Shown piece by piece: positions 20,495 to 29,772 of a stretch of DNA of 33,232 nucleotides. The number at the start of each line of letters is the position of its first letter. The first letter of the stretch is position 1. Under the pieces are notes generated by a model, which made no database searches, was not told the DNA's origin, and was given only the letters and a program-made list of their open reading frames with translations. The position numbers and the translations under genes are program-made. Origin of the DNA: Acidobacteriota bacterium (GTDB taxonomy: Bacteria > Actinomycetota > Acidimicrobiia > Spongiisociales > UBA5794); NCBI GenBank assembly GCA_022566415.1, contig JADFIY010000007.1, positions 1 to 33,232 on the forward strand, given 5' to 3'.

Positions 20495-21323
20495 TCTCAG
20501 CGCAGAGCTGTATACCGCAGCCGGCGAGCGGGCCGGTGATGTCGAGCTGAATCCCGACATCTTCGGCATCGAGCCGAACATGGACGTGATGCACCAGGTA
20601 GTGACCGCCCAGCTGGCGGCGGCCCGTGCCGGCACTCACTCCACCAAGACCCGCGCCGAGGTGCGTGGCGGTGGGCGAAAGCCCTGGCGTCAGAAGGGCT
20701 TGGGCAGAGCACGCCACGGATCGATCCGTTCTCCGCAATGGACCGGTGGCGGTGTCGCCCACGGACCGAAGCCCCGTGACTATTCACAGCGGACACCGCG
20801 GAAGATGAAGCGGCTGGCGCTGCGATCCGCGTTGTCGGCGCGGGCGTCCGACGGCCAGATCAAGGTCGTGGAGACCTTTGACGTGTGGGACAGGCCGAGG
20901 ACCAAGAACGCGGTCGCCCTGCTCGAGGCGATGGGTGTTTCGGGGAAGGTGCTGCTCCTCGCCGAGGATCATGAACGTGTAGCCATCAAGTCGTTCCGCA
21001 ATATCGACGGTGTGATCGCCTCCAACCTCGGTCAGGCCAACACCTACGACGTACTGTGGGCGGAGACCGTGATCATGTCGAAAGGGACATTGGAGCTTGG
21101 CCAATCGGTACCCCGCGGGACTGAAGAACACGCGGAACAAAGTCAAGAGTCAAGAGTCGAGAGTCGAGAGCCAGAAGATGTTCTGGCTGAGGACTCGGGG
21201 CTCGAGACTCCGGACTCTGGACTCGCGACTCCGGACTCTGGACTCTCGACTCCGGACTCCGGACTCGAGACTCCGGACTCTGGACTCGCGACTGACCACT
21301 CCGAGCGAAGCGAGGACTCATGA
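20487..21323 (+). CDS. rplD: Large ribosomal subunit protein uL4 with repetitive C-terminal tail
   Basis: L4, 278 residues from GTG 20487. Residues 1-210 are a full L4 core, including the exit-tunnel loop ([25 protein letters not shown]) and the C-terminal [15 protein letters not shown] segment. Residues 211-278 are an extra tail encoded by heptamer arrays. It contains QESRVESRE, then five 7-residue repeats of SGLxTPD type, then SERSEDS. Bacterial L4 is usually near 205-215 residues. In some bacteria L4 also represses the S10 operon; no such site is evident here. The stop overlaps the rplW ATG (ATGA). Confidence 0.95.
   Translation: MPDLSAELYTAAGERAGDVELNPDIFGIEPNMDVMHQVVTAQLAAARAGTHSTKTRAEVRGGGRKPWRQKGLGRARHGSIRSPQWTGGGVAHGPKPRDYSQRTPRKMKRLALRSALSARASDGQIKVVETFDVWDRPRTKNAVALLEAMGVSGKVLLLAEDHERVAIKSFRNIDGVIASNLGQANTYDVLWAETVIMSKGTLELGQSVPRGTEEHAEQSQESRVESREPEDVLAEDSGLETPDSGLATPDSGLSTPDSGLETPDSGLATDHSERSEDS
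21141..21295 (+). repeat. Translated heptamer repeat element with inverted arms in the rplD 3' end
   Basis: The left arm has five heptamers (AGTCAAG, AGTCAAG, AGTCGAG, AGTCGAG, AGCCAGA; 21141-21175). The right arm has fifteen uninterrupted heptamers of GGACTCN/CGACTCC type (21191-21295). Because 21 is three heptamers, the right arm is translated as five 7-residue repeats. The two arms are reverse complements in pattern, matching the intergenic elements. Confidence 0.93.
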
Positions 21324-21613
21324 AACGCACGCTACGCGATCCTCGCGACGTCGTCATCGAACCCGTGGTCTCCGAGAAGTCGTACGACCTGATCGAGGAT
21401 CACAACATCTACACCTTTGTCGTTGACCGCGGCGCCAACAAGACACAGATCAAGCAGGCGGTGTCGAAGATCTTCGACGTCACCGTGGTCTCTGTGAACA
21501 CGCTGAACCGCAAGGGCAAGGTCAAGCGCACCGGCTATGTGGTTGGGAAGCGCAAGAACACCAAGCGTGCGCTGGTCAAGCTCGCCGTCGGCGACTCGAT
21601 CGAGATTCTCTGA
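21320..21613 (+). CDS. rplW: Large ribosomal subunit protein uL23
   Basis: L23, 97 residues, at the tunnel exit where SRP and trigger factor dock. [25 protein letters not shown] and the [30 protein letters not shown] segment are characteristic. ATG 21320 overlaps the rplD stop. Its ribosome-binding site lies within the end of the repetitive rplD tail (AGG at 21313-21315). Confidence 0.97.
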   Translation: MKRTLRDPRDVVIEPVVSEKSYDLIEDHNIYTFVVDRGANKTQIKQAVSKIFDVTVVSVNTLNRKGKVKRTGYVVGKRKNTKRALVKLAVGDSIEIL

Positions 21614-21620
21614 GGTAACC

Positions 21621-22454
21621 ATGGGTGTGAAGAAACTCAAACCAACGTCGCCCGGGCGCCGGTTCCAAACCGTCTCGGACTTCGAGTCGGTCACGAAGTC
21701 GAAACCGGAGAAGAGCCTGCTGGCGAAGAAGACGCGGTCATCGGGACGAAACGTTCACGGGCGCATCACCTCGCGCCACCGCGGAGGCGGCCACAAGCGC
21801 CGGTACCGGATCGTCGACTTCCGCAGGACAAAGGACGGCGTACCCGCCAAGGTGGCCGCCATCGAGTACGACCCGAACCGGAATGCACGGATCGCACTAC
21901 TCCACTATGTAGATGGTGAGAAGCGCTACATCCTGGCGCCGGTGGGTGTCGAGGTTGGCGACATGCTCGCATCTGGCTCCGGTGCCGATATCCGGCCGGG
22001 CAACGCGCTCCCGCTGCGCAACATCCCGACCGGCACGATTATCCACGCCGTCGAGATGCGTCCCGGGGGTGGGGCCAAAATCGGCCGCTCCGCGGGAACG
22101 GCCGTCCAGTTGATGTCAAAGGAAGGCAAGCTCGCCCTGCTGCGCCTGCCTTCCGGAGAGATGCGACAGGTTCCGCTCGACTGTCGGGCCACGATCGGCC
22201 AGGTAGGCAACACCGAGGCCGAGTTGGTCAAGATCGGCAAGGCGGGCAGGAACCGGTGGAAGGGCAAGCGGCCCCAATCCCGCGGCGTCGCGATGAACCC
22301 CGTCGATCACCCGCTCGGCGGCGGCGAGGGCAAGAGCTCAGGCGGCCGCCATCCGACAAGCCCGTGGGGCAAGCAGGAGGGCAGGACCCGGAAGAAGAAC
22401 AAGGCAAGCGACAAGTACATCGTGCGCCGCCGATCGAAGAAAGGGCGTCGCTAG
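21621..22454 (+). CDS. rplB: Large ribosomal subunit protein uL2
   Basis: L2, 277 residues, close to the peptidyl-transferase centre. ATG 21621 follows GAGGT (21612-21616) and gives [21 protein letters not shown]. The [10 protein letters not shown] segment, and near the C-terminus the signature [29 protein letters not shown] with the conserved His in VDHPLGGG, are present. The rpsS ATG follows its stop codon immediately. Confidence 0.97.
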   Translation: MGVKKLKPTSPGRRFQTVSDFESVTKSKPEKSLLAKKTRSSGRNVHGRITSRHRGGGHKRRYRIVDFRRTKDGVPAKVAAIEYDPNRNARIALLHYVDGEKRYILAPVGVEVGDMLASGSGADIRPGNALPLRNIPTGTIIHAVEMRPGGGAKIGRSAGTAVQLMSKEGKLALLRLPSGEMRQVPLDCRATIGQVGNTEAELVKIGKAGRNRWKGKRPQSRGVAMNPVDHPLGGGEGKSSGGRHPTSPWGKQEGRTRKKNKASDKYIVRRRSKKGRR

Positions 22455-22736
22455 ATGGCCAGGAGCCTGAAGAAGGGGCCGTTTGTCGACGAGCACCTGC
22501 TGGTGAAGATCGAGGCGGCAAACGAAAGCGGAGACAAACGCGTCATCCGCACCTGGAGCCGCCGCTCGGATATCACCCCCGAGATGGTCGGACACACGAT
22601 CGCGGTCCACGACGGCCGCAAACACGTGCCGGTCTACATCAGCGAATCGATGGTCGGCCACAAGCTCGGCGAGTTCGCCCCGACGCGGACATTCCGCGGA
22701 CACAACCTTGGCGAACGGGCTGCGAGGAACCTATGA
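22455..22736 (+). CDS. rpsS: Small ribosomal subunit protein uS19
   Basis: S19, 93 residues, in the head of the 30S subunit. [16 protein letters not shown], the [30 protein letters not shown] core and the [12 protein letters not shown] signature are present. The start abuts the rplB stop with no gap; the stop overlaps the rplV ATG (ATGA). Confidence 0.97.
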   Translation: MARSLKKGPFVDEHLLVKIEAANESGDKRVIRTWSRRSDITPEMVGHTIAVHDGRKHVPVYISESMVGHKLGEFAPTRTFRGHNLGERAARNL

Positions 22737-23077
22737 AGGCGTACGCAAGGATGAATCACGTCCGGCAGTCGCCGTACAAGGTGCGTCGTGTCCTCGACCT
22801 GGTGCGTGGTATGCCGGTCGAAGACGCCGAGGACGTGCTTACGCACACACAGAGGCGCGCCTCGAACGTCATCCTGAAATGCCTTCGATCCGCCATCGCC
22901 AACGCCGAGCACAACATGGCGCTGGATCGCGAGGAGCTGTTCATCGCCGAGGCCTACGCCGACGAAGGTCCCACGCTCAAGCGGTGGCGTCCGCGGGCAC
23001 GTGGTCGGGCGACCCGTATCCGCAAACGGACCAGCCACATCACGATCGTCGTCGCCGACGAGATGGAGAAAGCCTGA
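22733..23077 (+). CDS. rplV: Large ribosomal subunit protein uL22
   Basis: L22, 114 residues, lining the exit tunnel. Starts [26 protein letters not shown] at ATG 22733, within the rpsS stop. The tunnel hairpin segment [30 protein letters not shown] is complete. TGATG links it to rpsC. Confidence 0.97.
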   Translation: MKAYARMNHVRQSPYKVRRVLDLVRGMPVEDAEDVLTHTQRRASNVILKCLRSAIANAEHNMALDREELFIAEAYADEGPTLKRWRPRARGRATRIRKRTSHITIVVADEMEKA

Positions 23078-24672
23078 TGGGCCAGAAGATCCACCCATAC
23101 GGGCTGCGGCTCGGGATCATCACAGACTGGAAGTCGCGCTGGTACAGCGAGAAGGACTACGCGTTGCTGGTCAACGAGGACAACCGAATCCGCAAGTACC
23201 TACTCGGCGAGCTCAAGCGCGGCGCCGTTTCCCGGATCGACATCGAGCGACTCGGTGACAAGAAGGTGCAGATCGATATCCACACCGGGCGACCCGGTGT
23301 GGTGATCGGGCGCGGCGGATCCGAAGCGGACCGGCTGCGCGCCGGGCTCGAGAAGCTCAGCGGGCGTCAGGTCAAATTCAACGTCATCGAAGTCGCCAAC
23401 CCTGAGCTTGACGCCACCCTGCTGGCTCGCAGCGTCGCCGACCAACTCGAGGGTCGTGTTGCCTTCCGGCGGGCCATGAAGCGTGCGGTATCCACTGCGC
23501 TCAAGGCCGGAGCCGAGGGTGTTCGAATTCAGGCAAGTGGCCGGCTCGGCGGATCCGACATGGGTCGACGCGAGTGGTACCTCGAAGGCAGGGTCCCGCT
23601 GCACACCTTGCGAGCCGACGTCGACTACGGCACCGCGGTGGCGCGCACCTCCGTCGGCGCCGTCGGCATCAAGTGCTGGGTGTACAAGGGCGACATAGTC
23701 ATCAGCGGCGCCCTCCGCAGCGACAAGATCTCCGCCGAGGCTCGCCTCGCCGCCGGCGGTCCCGCGCCACGTCGTCGATCGGCTCGTTCCCGCGCAGAAA
23801 CGGCAGCGGGCGACAAGGTAGGCGGCAAGCGCCTCATCGAGGCGGGCGGCGGCAAGCGAACCGTCGAGGCGGGTGGCAAGCGGCTCATCGAGGCCGGCGG
23901 AGGCAAGAGGAAGGCGACGGCTGCCGACGCAGCCGCCGAGTTCGCAGCCGCCCGGGAGGAAGCGGAAGAAGTCGTCGAGGACACTCCCGTCGGAGAGACC
24001 GAAGTTCCCAGTGACCAGTTGCCAGTTCCCAGTCCCGAGGCAGAAGGAGTGGTCGCCACCGAATCGCTGCCCGAAAAGGCCCAACGTGAAGACGCAGTCA
24101 CTTCCGAGGCGTCAGCCGAGGAAGCAGCAAGCATCGCCGCTGAGGAGGTGGTCGCCACCGAATCAGTCGAGAGTCCTGAGTCGAGAGTCGAGAGTTCCGA
24201 CCCCGAGGAGGTGGTCGCCACCGAATCAGTCGAGAGTCCTGAGTCGAGAGTCGAAAGTTCCGGCCCCGAGGAGGTGGTCGCCACCGAATCGCTGCCCGAA
24301 GAGGCCAAGCGCGAAGACGCAGTCACTGCCGAGGGCTTGCCCGAGGCAGCAGAAAGCATGGCAGTAGAAGAAACTGCCCCAGAGCAAGGCTCCTGGAGAG
24401 GTGAGGGAGAACCACCTGCAGGATTCTCCATCAAGGGCAAAGAGAGTTCGATGCTCTTCCATCGTCCCGACAGCAGCATGTACAACCGGACCAAGGCCGA
24501 GGTCTGGTTCAACACTGAGGAGGCGGCGCAGGCAGCGGGTTTCACGGCGGCGAAGACGCACCCGAACAGTCGAGAGTCAACAGTCGAGAGTCGGGAGCAA
24601 GACGACACACCGGACTCTGGACTCTCGACTCAAGACTCATCAGACAGCGACTCCGAAGGAGGCGCCGACTGA
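23077..24672 (+). CDS. rpsC: Small ribosomal subunit protein uS3 with ~300-residue C-terminal extension
   Basis: S3, 531 residues against a usual 210-280. Residues 1-225 are a normal core, with the KH domain loop GRGG at 78-81 and the [22 protein letters not shown] signature. Residues 226-282 are basic and repetitive ([13 protein letters not shown]). Residues 283-447 are acidic, low-complexity linker with a 21-residue repeat ([21 protein letters not shown] type) encoded by 63-bp repeats. Residues about 448-495 form a compact, non-repetitive stretch ([34 protein letters not shown]) resembling the small actinobacterial 'sunset' domain. A last heptamer-encoded tail ends at 531. S3 forms the mRNA entry site with S4 and S5. 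The rplP Shine-Dalgarno AAGGAGG (24656-24662) lies within the tail. Confidence 0.95.
   Translation: MGQKIHPYGLRLGIITDWKSRWYSEKDYALLVNEDNRIRKYLLGELKRGAVSRIDIERLGDKKVQIDIHTGRPGVVIGRGGSEADRLRAGLEKLSGRQVKFNVIEVANPELDATLLARSVADQLEGRVAFRRAMKRAVSTALKAGAEGVRIQASGRLGGSDMGRREWYLEGRVPLHTLRADVDYGTAVARTSVGAVGIKCWVYKGDIVISGALRSDKISAEARLAAGGPAPRRRSARSRAETAAGDKVGGKRLIEAGGGKRTVEAGGKRLIEAGGGKRKATAADAAAEFAAAREEAEEVVEDTPVGETEVPSDQLPVPSPEAEGVVATESLPEKAQREDAVTSEASAEEAASIAAEEVVATESVESPESRVESSDPEEVVATESVESPESRVESSGPEEVVATESLPEEAKREDAVTAEGLPEAAESMAVEETAPEQGSWRGEGEPPAGFSIKGKESSMLFHRPDSSMYNRTKAEVWFNTEEAAQAAGFTAAKTHPNSRESTVESREQDDTPDSGLSTQDSSDSDSEGGAD
24003..24262 (+). repeat. Translated heptamer arrays and 63-bp duplication in the rpsC tail
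   Basis: Five heptamers AGTTCCC, AGTGACC, AGTTGCC, AGTTCCC, AGTCCCG lie at 24003-24037. A 63-bp unit (nine heptamers long) at 24145-24207 is repeated at 24208-24270, each copy holding five AGTCGAG-type heptamers (24165-24199 and 24228-24262). Confidence 0.9.
24568..24639 (+). repeat. Translated heptamer element with inverted arms at the rpsC 3' end
   Basis: AGTCGAG, AGTCAAC, AGTCGAG, AGTCGGG and AGCAAGA (24568-24602) are followed by GGACTCT, GGACTCT, CGACTCA and AGACTCA (24612-24639). It has the same two-arm layout as the intergenic element at 130-194 but is open in frame. Confidence 0.9.
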
Positions 24673-25085
24673 TGTTGATGCCCAAGCGCACCAAGTATCG
24701 GAAGGTCCACACGGGCCGGATGAAAGGGAAGGCGAAAGGCGGCACCAAGGTGTCGTTCGGCGACTATGGCCTCCAGTCTCAGGAGCCCGGCTGGATCACC
24801 GCTCGCCAGATCGAAGCTGCCCGTATCGCGATGACCCGCAAGATCAAGCGCGGTGGGAAGGTCTGGATCACCATTTTTCCGGACAAGCCGATCACGGAGA
24901 AGCCGGCGGAGACCCGGATGGGATCGGGTAAGGGCAATCCCGAATATTGGGTTTCGGTGGTGAAGCCGGGGCGCGTGATGTTCGAGATGGCCGGTGTGGA
25001 TGAGGACCTCGCCCGTGAGGCGATGCGCCTGGCTGCGCACAAGCTCCCGGTGAAGACGAGGTTTGTCAGGCGGGAGGACACATGA
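24672..25085 (+). CDS. rplP: Large ribosomal subunit protein uL16
   Basis: L16, 137 residues, near the A-site tRNA elbow. The N-terminus [24 protein letters not shown] and the [38 protein letters not shown] signature region are complete. AAGGAGG at 24656-24662 is nine bases before ATG 24672, which overlaps the rpsC stop (TGATG). Confidence 0.97.
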   Translation: MLMPKRTKYRKVHTGRMKGKAKGGTKVSFGDYGLQSQEPGWITARQIEAARIAMTRKIKRGGKVWITIFPDKPITEKPAETRMGSGKGNPEYWVSVVKPGRVMFEMAGVDEDLAREAMRLAAHKLPVKTRFVRREDT

Positions 25086-25300
25086 ACGCGGCCGACCTCC
25101 GGGCAATGACGTACAAGGAACTCGAAGAGAAGCTTGAAGAGTCCAAAGAGGAGCTGTTCAACCTTCGGTTCCAGATGGTCAGCAACCAGCTCGACAACAC
25201 CGAGCGCTTGGGTGAGGTGAAGCGCGACATCGCACGGGTCAAGACGCTGATGCGCGAGCAAGAGATCGAAGCCTGGCACACACAGCAGGAGGAGGCGTAG
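25082..25300 (+). CDS. rpmC: Large ribosomal subunit protein uL29
   Basis: L29, 72 residues, two-helix protein at the tunnel exit. [31 protein letters not shown] and the second helix [16 protein letters not shown] fit the family. Starts inside the rplP stop (ATGA); the rpsQ ATG follows its stop directly. Confidence 0.96.
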   Translation: MNAADLRAMTYKELEEKLEESKEELFNLRFQMVSNQLDNTERLGEVKRDIARVKTLMREQEIEAWHTQQEEA

Positions 25301-25555
25301 ATGGAACGCACGCGTCGCAAGGTACGCGTCGGAGTCGTCGTTTCCGACGCCAGAGACAAGACCGTGACCGTTGAGGTGCGGGACTCCAAACGGCACCCAA
25401 AGTACGGCAAGACCGTGCCGGTGCGCAGGCGCTTTCACGTCCACGACGCGGGCAACGAGGCCAACGTCGGTGACACCGTCCGCATCGCAGAGACCCGTCC
25501 ACTCTCTAAGACAAAGCGGTGGCGCCTCGACGAGATCGTGGAGCGGGCGAGATGA
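25301..25555 (+). CDS. rpsQ: Small ribosomal subunit protein uS17
   Basis: S17, 84 residues, an early 16S rRNA-binding OB-fold protein. [22 protein letters not shown], the KHPKYGK-like [19 protein letters not shown] and [15 protein letters not shown] segments are typical. Its stop overlaps the rplN ATG. Confidence 0.96.
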   Translation: MERTRRKVRVGVVVSDARDKTVTVEVRDSKRHPKYGKTVPVRRRFHVHDAGNEANVGDTVRIAETRPLSKTKRWRLDEIVERAR

Positions 25556-25920
25556 TCCAGCAGGAATCGCGCCTCAAGGTTGCTGACAACTCCGGCGCCA
25601 GGGAAGTACTGGTCATCCGCGTCCTCGGCGGTTCCGGCAGGCGATACGGGAGCCTCGGCGATACCGTTGTCGCCACCGTCAAAGACGCGATACCCGGCGG
25701 ATCCGTCAAGAAGGGTGAGATCGTAAAAGCGGTCGTCGTGCGGACCAAGAAGGAGAACCGACGTAAGGACGGCACGTACATCCGCTTCGATGACAACGCG
25801 TGTGTGCTCATCACCGACCAGCAGCAGCCGCGTGGAACCCGGATCTTTGGTCCGGTCGGACGCGAACTGCGCGACAAGAAGTTCATGCGCATCGTTTCGC
25901 TGGCACCGGAGGTGTTGTGA
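25552..25920 (+). CDS. rplN: Large ribosomal subunit protein uL14
   Basis: L14, 122 residues, on the subunit interface. [28 protein letters not shown] and the [35 protein letters not shown] signature region are intact, ending with [19 protein letters not shown]. Starts in the rpsQ stop and overlaps rplX by one base (TGATG). Confidence 0.97.
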   Translation: MIQQESRLKVADNSGAREVLVIRVLGGSGRRYGSLGDTVVATVKDAIPGGSVKKGEIVKAVVVRTKKENRRKDGTYIRFDDNACVLITDQQQPRGTRIFGPVGRELRDKKFMRIVSLAPEVL

Positions 25921-26231
25921 TGAAACTGAAGACCGGTGACACCGTGATGGTCATCGCGGGCAAGGATGTCGGCACTCAGGCAAAGATCGCCAAGGTGTTC
26001 CCGAGCGAGAACCGCATCATCGTTGAAGGGGTGGCCACCGCGAAACGGCATCAGCGGCCCACCGGCCAGACGATGCAGGGCGGGGTCATCGACAAAGACA
26101 TGCCGATAAACGCCTCCAACGTGATGATCATGTGCCCCAGCTGCGGGCTGCCGACCAAGATCGGGTTCCGGTTCGACGACGACGGCAATAAGTACCGCGT
26201 CTGCCGCAAATGCGAAGGTGAGCTCGAATGA
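25920..26231 (+). CDS. rplX: Large ribosomal subunit protein uL24
   Basis: L24, 103 residues, an assembly initiator. The KOW motif is at the N-terminus ([25 protein letters not shown]). The C-terminal part carries two CxxC pairs (CPSC and CRKC), a zinc-ribbon-like feature found in many L24 proteins. Linked to neighbours by TGATG and ATGA overlaps. Confidence 0.97.
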   Translation: MKLKTGDTVMVIAGKDVGTQAKIAKVFPSENRIIVEGVATAKRHQRPTGQTMQGGVIDKDMPINASNVMIMCPSCGLPTKIGFRFDDDGNKYRVCRKCEGELE

Positions 26232-26785
26232 CCCCGCGCCTCAAGGAGAAATATGACAGCGAGATCGCCGCTGCGCTTGCGACCGAGCTCGAGCTGGACA
26301 ACGTCATGCGTATCCCACGCCTGGAGAAGATCGTGGTGAACATGGGCGTCGGCGACGCTGCCCAGGACGCCAAGCAGATCGACTTTGCGGTGGACGAGCT
26401 GAGCACGATCACCGGACAGCGGCCGAAGGTGGCCTACGCGACAAAGTCGATCTCGAACTTCAAGTTGCGCGAAGGAGTCCCGGTCGGAGCCTCGGTCACG
26501 ATGCGGGGCGACCGCATGTGGGAGTTCTTCGACCGCCTCATCGCCTTGGCCATCCCCAGGATCAGGGACTTTCGGGGGCTGAACCCCAAGGGATTTGACG
26601 GCCGCGGCAATTACAGCTTCGGCGTTACCGAACAGCTGATCTTCCCTGAGATCGATTACGACAAGGTGGGCACGGTGCGTGGCATGGATATCACCTTCGT
26701 AACGACCGCGGAGAATGACGAACAGGGGATGGCGTTACTCGAGGCTTTCGGGTTCCCCTTCCGCCGGCAGCAGGCGGGTGTGTGA
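26228..26785 (+). CDS. rplE: Large ribosomal subunit protein uL5
   Basis: L5, 185 residues, binds 5S rRNA and contacts S13. [50 protein letters not shown] and [34 protein letters not shown] are typical. The stop overlaps the rpsN ATG by one base. Confidence 0.97.
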   Translation: MTPRLKEKYDSEIAAALATELELDNVMRIPRLEKIVVNMGVGDAAQDAKQIDFAVDELSTITGQRPKVAYATKSISNFKLREGVPVGASVTMRGDRMWEFFDRLIALAIPRIRDFRGLNPKGFDGRGNYSFGVTEQLIFPEIDYDKVGTVRGMDITFVTTAENDEQGMALLEAFGFPFRRQQAGV

Positions 26786-27090
26786 TGGCGAAGACCTCAA
26801 AAATCGTGAAGAACAATCGCCGCAAAGAGATCGTAGAGCGCTATGCCGATCAGCGTGCCGAGCTGGTCAAGGTCATCAAGGACCCTGAGGCACCTTATGC
26901 GGACAAGCGTGAGGCGTATCAGGCGATTGCCAAGATGCCGCGTGACGCCAGCGCCACGCGCTACCGGAATCGCTGCGGCGTAACCGGTCGTCCTCGCGGA
27001 TACTTCCGAAAGTTCGGGATGTCGAGGATTGTGCTTCGAGAGCTCGCTCACAACGGTGAGCTTCCCGGGGTGAGAAAGGCGTCGTGGTAG
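26785..27090 (+). CDS. rpsN: Small ribosomal subunit protein uS14, long zinc-independent form
   Basis: S14, 101 residues from ATG 26785. It has the C-terminal [41 protein letters not shown] segment, but only one cysteine instead of the two CxxC pairs of the 61-residue zinc type. This is the E. coli-like long form. In many actinobacteria the spc-operon copy is the short zinc form and the long form sits in a zinc-responsive operon elsewhere, so finding the long form here is notable. Confidence 0.96.
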   Translation: MAKTSKIVKNNRRKEIVERYADQRAELVKVIKDPEAPYADKREAYQAIAKMPRDASATRYRNRCGVTGRPRGYFRKFGMSRIVLRELAHNGELPGVRKASW

Positions 27091-27488
27091 CCGTGCACTC
27101 CGATCCAATCGCCGATATGCTCACTCGCATCCGGAATGCGCTGCTGGTCCTGCAGCCGGAGACCTCGATGCCCTCCTCCAAGCTCAAGGAAGAGGTGGCG
27201 CGCATCCTCACCGAGGAGGGTTATATCGACGGGTACGCGGTCGCCGACGCCCGCGTCGGCAAGGAGCTCGCCATCCGCCTCCGCTACAACGAGGATCGCG
27301 TCTCTGCCTTGACCGGCCTGACCCGCGTGTCCAAACCGGGGCGCCGGGTGTACAAGGGAGCGTCGGATGTACCCAGGGTCCGAGGTGGTATCGGTGTTGC
27401 CATCATCTCCACCTCGGATGGGGTGATGACCGACCGCGAAGCACGCCGGCGTAACGTCGGCGGCGAGATCCTGTGTGAGGTGTGGTGA
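27084..27488 (+). CDS. rpsH: Small ribosomal subunit protein uS8
   Basis: S8, 134 residues from GTG 27084, or 131 from GTG 27093 (starting at [15 protein letters not shown]). GGGGTGAG (27067-27074) is better placed for the first. S8 binds the 16S central domain and represses the spc operon in E. coli. The C-terminal signature [26 protein letters not shown] is complete. Overlaps rpsN by seven bases and rplF by one. Confidence 0.96.
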   Translation: MVAVHSDPIADMLTRIRNALLVLQPETSMPSSKLKEEVARILTEEGYIDGYAVADARVGKELAIRLRYNEDRVSALTGLTRVSKPGRRVYKGASDVPRVRGGIGVAIISTSDGVMTDREARRRNVGGEILCEVW

Positions 27489-28030
27489 TGAGCCGTGTCG
27501 GCAGCGCGCCGATCACCGTGCCCTCCGGGGTCGAGGTCACCGCCACCGATGGCGTGGTCGAGGTGAAGGGCCCCAGAGGAGCCCTGAGCCAGACGATCGA
27601 TCCGCGAATCACAACCAGCGTCGATGATGGCGTGGTCACGCTGACGCGTTCCGACGACGAGCGCCAGAGCCGGGCCCTTCACGGCCTGTACCGGGCCCTG
27701 ATCAACAACATGGTCATCGGGGTCTCCCAGGGTTACGTGAAGGAGTTGCAGGCGGTCGGTGTCGGGTACCGCGCCGCGCTGCGCGGATCGACGCTCGAGC
27801 TCCAGGTCGGTTTTTCGCATCCGGTGACGGTAGAGGCGCCGGACGGCATCGAGTTTGAGGTGCCGGAGCCGACAAAGATTTTCGTCAGAGGAATTGATAA
27901 ACAACTGGTCGGCCAAATCGCGGCCGAAGTCCGCGCGGTGCGGCCCCCGGAACCGTACAAGGGCAAGGGGATACGCTATGTCGGCGAATACGTTCGCCGC
28001 AAGGCTGGAAAAGCGGGAGTCGCGGTATGA
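27488..28030 (+). CDS. rplF: Large ribosomal subunit protein uL6
   Basis: L6, 180 residues, at the base of the L7/L12 stalk. [27 protein letters not shown] and the C-terminal [23 protein letters not shown] signature are present. ATG 27488 overlaps the rpsH stop (TGATG). Confidence 0.97.
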   Translation: MSRVGSAPITVPSGVEVTATDGVVEVKGPRGALSQTIDPRITTSVDDGVVTLTRSDDERQSRALHGLYRALINNMVIGVSQGYVKELQAVGVGYRAALRGSTLELQVGFSHPVTVEAPDGIEFEVPEPTKIFVRGIDKQLVGQIAAEVRAVRPPEPYKGKGIRYVGEYVRRKAGKAGVAV

Positions 28031-28380
28031 GGGGTTCACGCACCGATGCTCGACGCCGCCGTCACTTCCGGGTCAGGAAAAAGGTCTACGGAACGTCGGT
28101 ACGTCCGCGCCTTGCGGTGTTTCGATCCAACCGGCATATCTACGCTCAGGTCATCGACGACGATGCCGGCGTCACCATCGCAGCAGCGTCTTCGCGGGAG
28201 GGCGCCTTGGGCGGCAAGAGTGTCACCGTTGACACGGCGACTGAGGTGGGCAAGCTGCTCGGGTCGCGGGCCAAGGATGTAGGGATCGATACCATCGTCT
28301 TCGACCGGGGTGGGTTCGCCTACCACGGGCGGGTGAAGGCGCTCGCCGAAGGAGCTCGGGAAGCGGGGTTGGAGTTCTGA
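28027..28380 (+). CDS. rplR: Large ribosomal subunit protein uL18
   Basis: L18, 117 residues, binds 5S r[46 protein letters not shown] and [26 protein letters not shown] are diagnostic. Linked by ATGA to rplF and TGATG to rpsE. Confidence 0.97.
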   Translation: MRGSRTDARRRRHFRVRKKVYGTSVRPRLAVFRSNRHIYAQVIDDDAGVTIAAASSREGALGGKSVTVDTATEVGKLLGSRAKDVGIDTIVFDRGGFAYHGRVKALAEGAREAGLEF

Positions 28381-28958
28381 TGACAGATCGCGGAGGCCGC
28401 AGAGATCGCAGGGATCGTCGCGAGTCAGAGTTCGATGAGCGGGTCATCGCCATTAATCGGGTGGCCAAGGTGGTCAAGGGCGGGCGCCGTTTCTCATTCA
28501 CCGCGCTCGTCACCGTCGGCGACGGCAAGGGTCGGGTCGGTATCGGGTACGGGAAGGCCAAGGAAGTTCCGATGGCGATCCAGAAAGGCATGGACATTGC
28601 CCGCAAGAGCATGTTCTCGGTGCCGATGGCCGGGCAGACCACCATCCATACGGTGATCGGTCGGTATGGGGCTGCCAGCGTGCTGTTGAAGCCGGCCTCC
28701 CCTGGTACCGGTGTCATCGCAGGAGGCGCGGTGCGCCAGATCATCGAGGCAGCCGGGATCAAGGATGTGCTCGCCAAGTCGCTTGGATCCGCCACTCATG
28801 TCAACGTCGCCAAGGCGACCGTCCGGGCCCTGCAAAGCCAGCAGCGCCCAGACGAGGTCGCCAAGGCCAGGGGCAAGCAGCCAGAAGAGCTGTTCCCGCC
28901 GGCGCTTCTGGCCGCCTACCGCTCGGCCGAGCTCATGAAGAGCGAGGTGGCCAAGTGA
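28380..28958 (+). CDS. rpsE: Small ribosomal subunit protein uS5
   Basis: S5, 192 residues, important for decoding accuracy. The N-terminus is rich in Arg/Asp ([51 protein letters not shown]), and the second domain has [37 protein letters not shown]. Overlaps rpmD by one base (TGATG). Confidence 0.97.
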   Translation: MTDRGGRRDRRDRRESEFDERVIAINRVAKVVKGGRRFSFTALVTVGDGKGRVGIGYGKAKEVPMAIQKGMDIARKSMFSVPMAGQTTIHTVIGRYGAASVLLKPASPGTGVIAGGAVRQIIEAAGIKDVLAKSLGSATHVNVAKATVRALQSQQRPDEVAKARGKQPEELFPPALLAAYRSAELMKSEVAK

Positions 28959-29152
28959 TGGCGACCAAGACCAAAAACCTGAAGATCACTCTGGTGAAGA
29001 GCACGATCGGGGAGAAGCCGAAGGTGCGAGCTACCGTCGAGAGCCTTGGCCTGCGCAAGATCAGGCAAAGCGTTGAACGCCCTGACACCCCGGATGTACG
29101 CGGCATGGTGTTCCGCGCCCAGCATTTGCTCGATGTGGAGGAAGTGGGATGA
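28958..29152 (+). CDS. rpmD: Large ribosomal subunit protein uL30
   Basis: L30, 64 residues from ATG 28958. [50 protein letters not shown] fits the family throughout. An in-frame GTG one codon earlier overlaps the rpsE stop and is a less likely start. The stop overlaps the rplO ATG. Confidence 0.96.
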   Translation: MATKTKNLKITLVKSTIGEKPKVRATVESLGLRKIRQSVERPDTPDVRGMVFRAQHLLDVEEVG

Positions 29153-29592
29153 GGCTGCAACTCCATCACCTTCGGCCGGCTGAGGGATCGAAGAAACGAA
29201 AGATTCGCGTTGGCAGGGGTGAAGCCGGCCGACGCGGCAAGACCGCCGGGCGGGGGACCAAGGGACTGAAGGCGAGGAGCAAGGTGCGTCGCGGCTTCGA
29301 AGGCGGACAGATGCCCCTGCAGAGGCGCATGCCCAAACTTCCCGGCTTCACCAACCCGAATCGTGTCGAGTACACCGTTCTCAACGTGGGACGCCTGGCG
29401 GAATTCGAGGATGGCAGTACTGTGACCGTCGACGATTTGCGCGCCAGAGGGCTCGTCAAGCACCGCGGGTTGGTCAAGGTGCTTGGTGAGGGCGATATCG
29501 ATCGGGCGCTCACGGTGAAGGCACATGCCTTCTCGCTCGGAGCGGTTGAGAAGATCCAAGCCGCCGGTGGCGCGGTAGAGGTGGTCGAGTGA
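29149..29592 (+). CDS. rplO: Large ribosomal subunit protein uL15
   Basis: L15, 147 residues, a late 50S assembly protein. The N-terminus [39 protein letters not shown] and [18 protein letters not shown] are typical, as is the C-terminal [25 protein letters not shown]. The stop codon is followed at once by a heptamer element, unlike the tight coupling of upstream genes. Confidence 0.97.
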   Translation: MRLQLHHLRPAEGSKKRKIRVGRGEAGRRGKTAGRGTKGLKARSKVRRGFEGGQMPLQRRMPKLPGFTNPNRVEYTVLNVGRLAEFEDGSTVTVDDLRARGLVKHRGLVKVLGEGDIDRALTVKAHAFSLGAVEKIQAAGGAVEVVE

Positions 29593-29594
29593 TG

Positions 29595-29716
29595 AGTCGA
29601 GAGCCCGGAGCCTTGAGTCACACGTCTCAAGTCTCAAGCAGAGAGGTAACCGCGTCTGGCGTTCTGCAACCACCGGTTCCTCTTGCGACTTGCATCTTGC
29701 GTCTTGCGTCTTCCGT
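29595..29716 (+). repeat. Heptamer repeat element, inverted arms (rplO-secY gap)
   Basis: Seven heptamers (AGTCGAG, AGCCCGG, AGCCTTG, AGTCACA, CGTCTCA, AGTCTCA, AGCAGAG; 29595-29643) begin two bases after the rplO stop. Five CTTGCGT-type heptamers (29682-29716) form the opposite arm. The 180-base gap is the only sizeable break in the S10-spc block; I see no convincing promoter in it. Confidence 0.85.
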
Positions 29717-29772
29717 ACACGTTGTCGTAAAGCAGGACCTGTGTCTCGGGTAACGTCTACGAGGTACTTCCT

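Noticed and set aside
29704-29733. TTGCGT with TAAAGC as a secY promoter
   Set aside because: The -10 box is poor and the -35 box is simply part of the CTTGCGT heptamer array.
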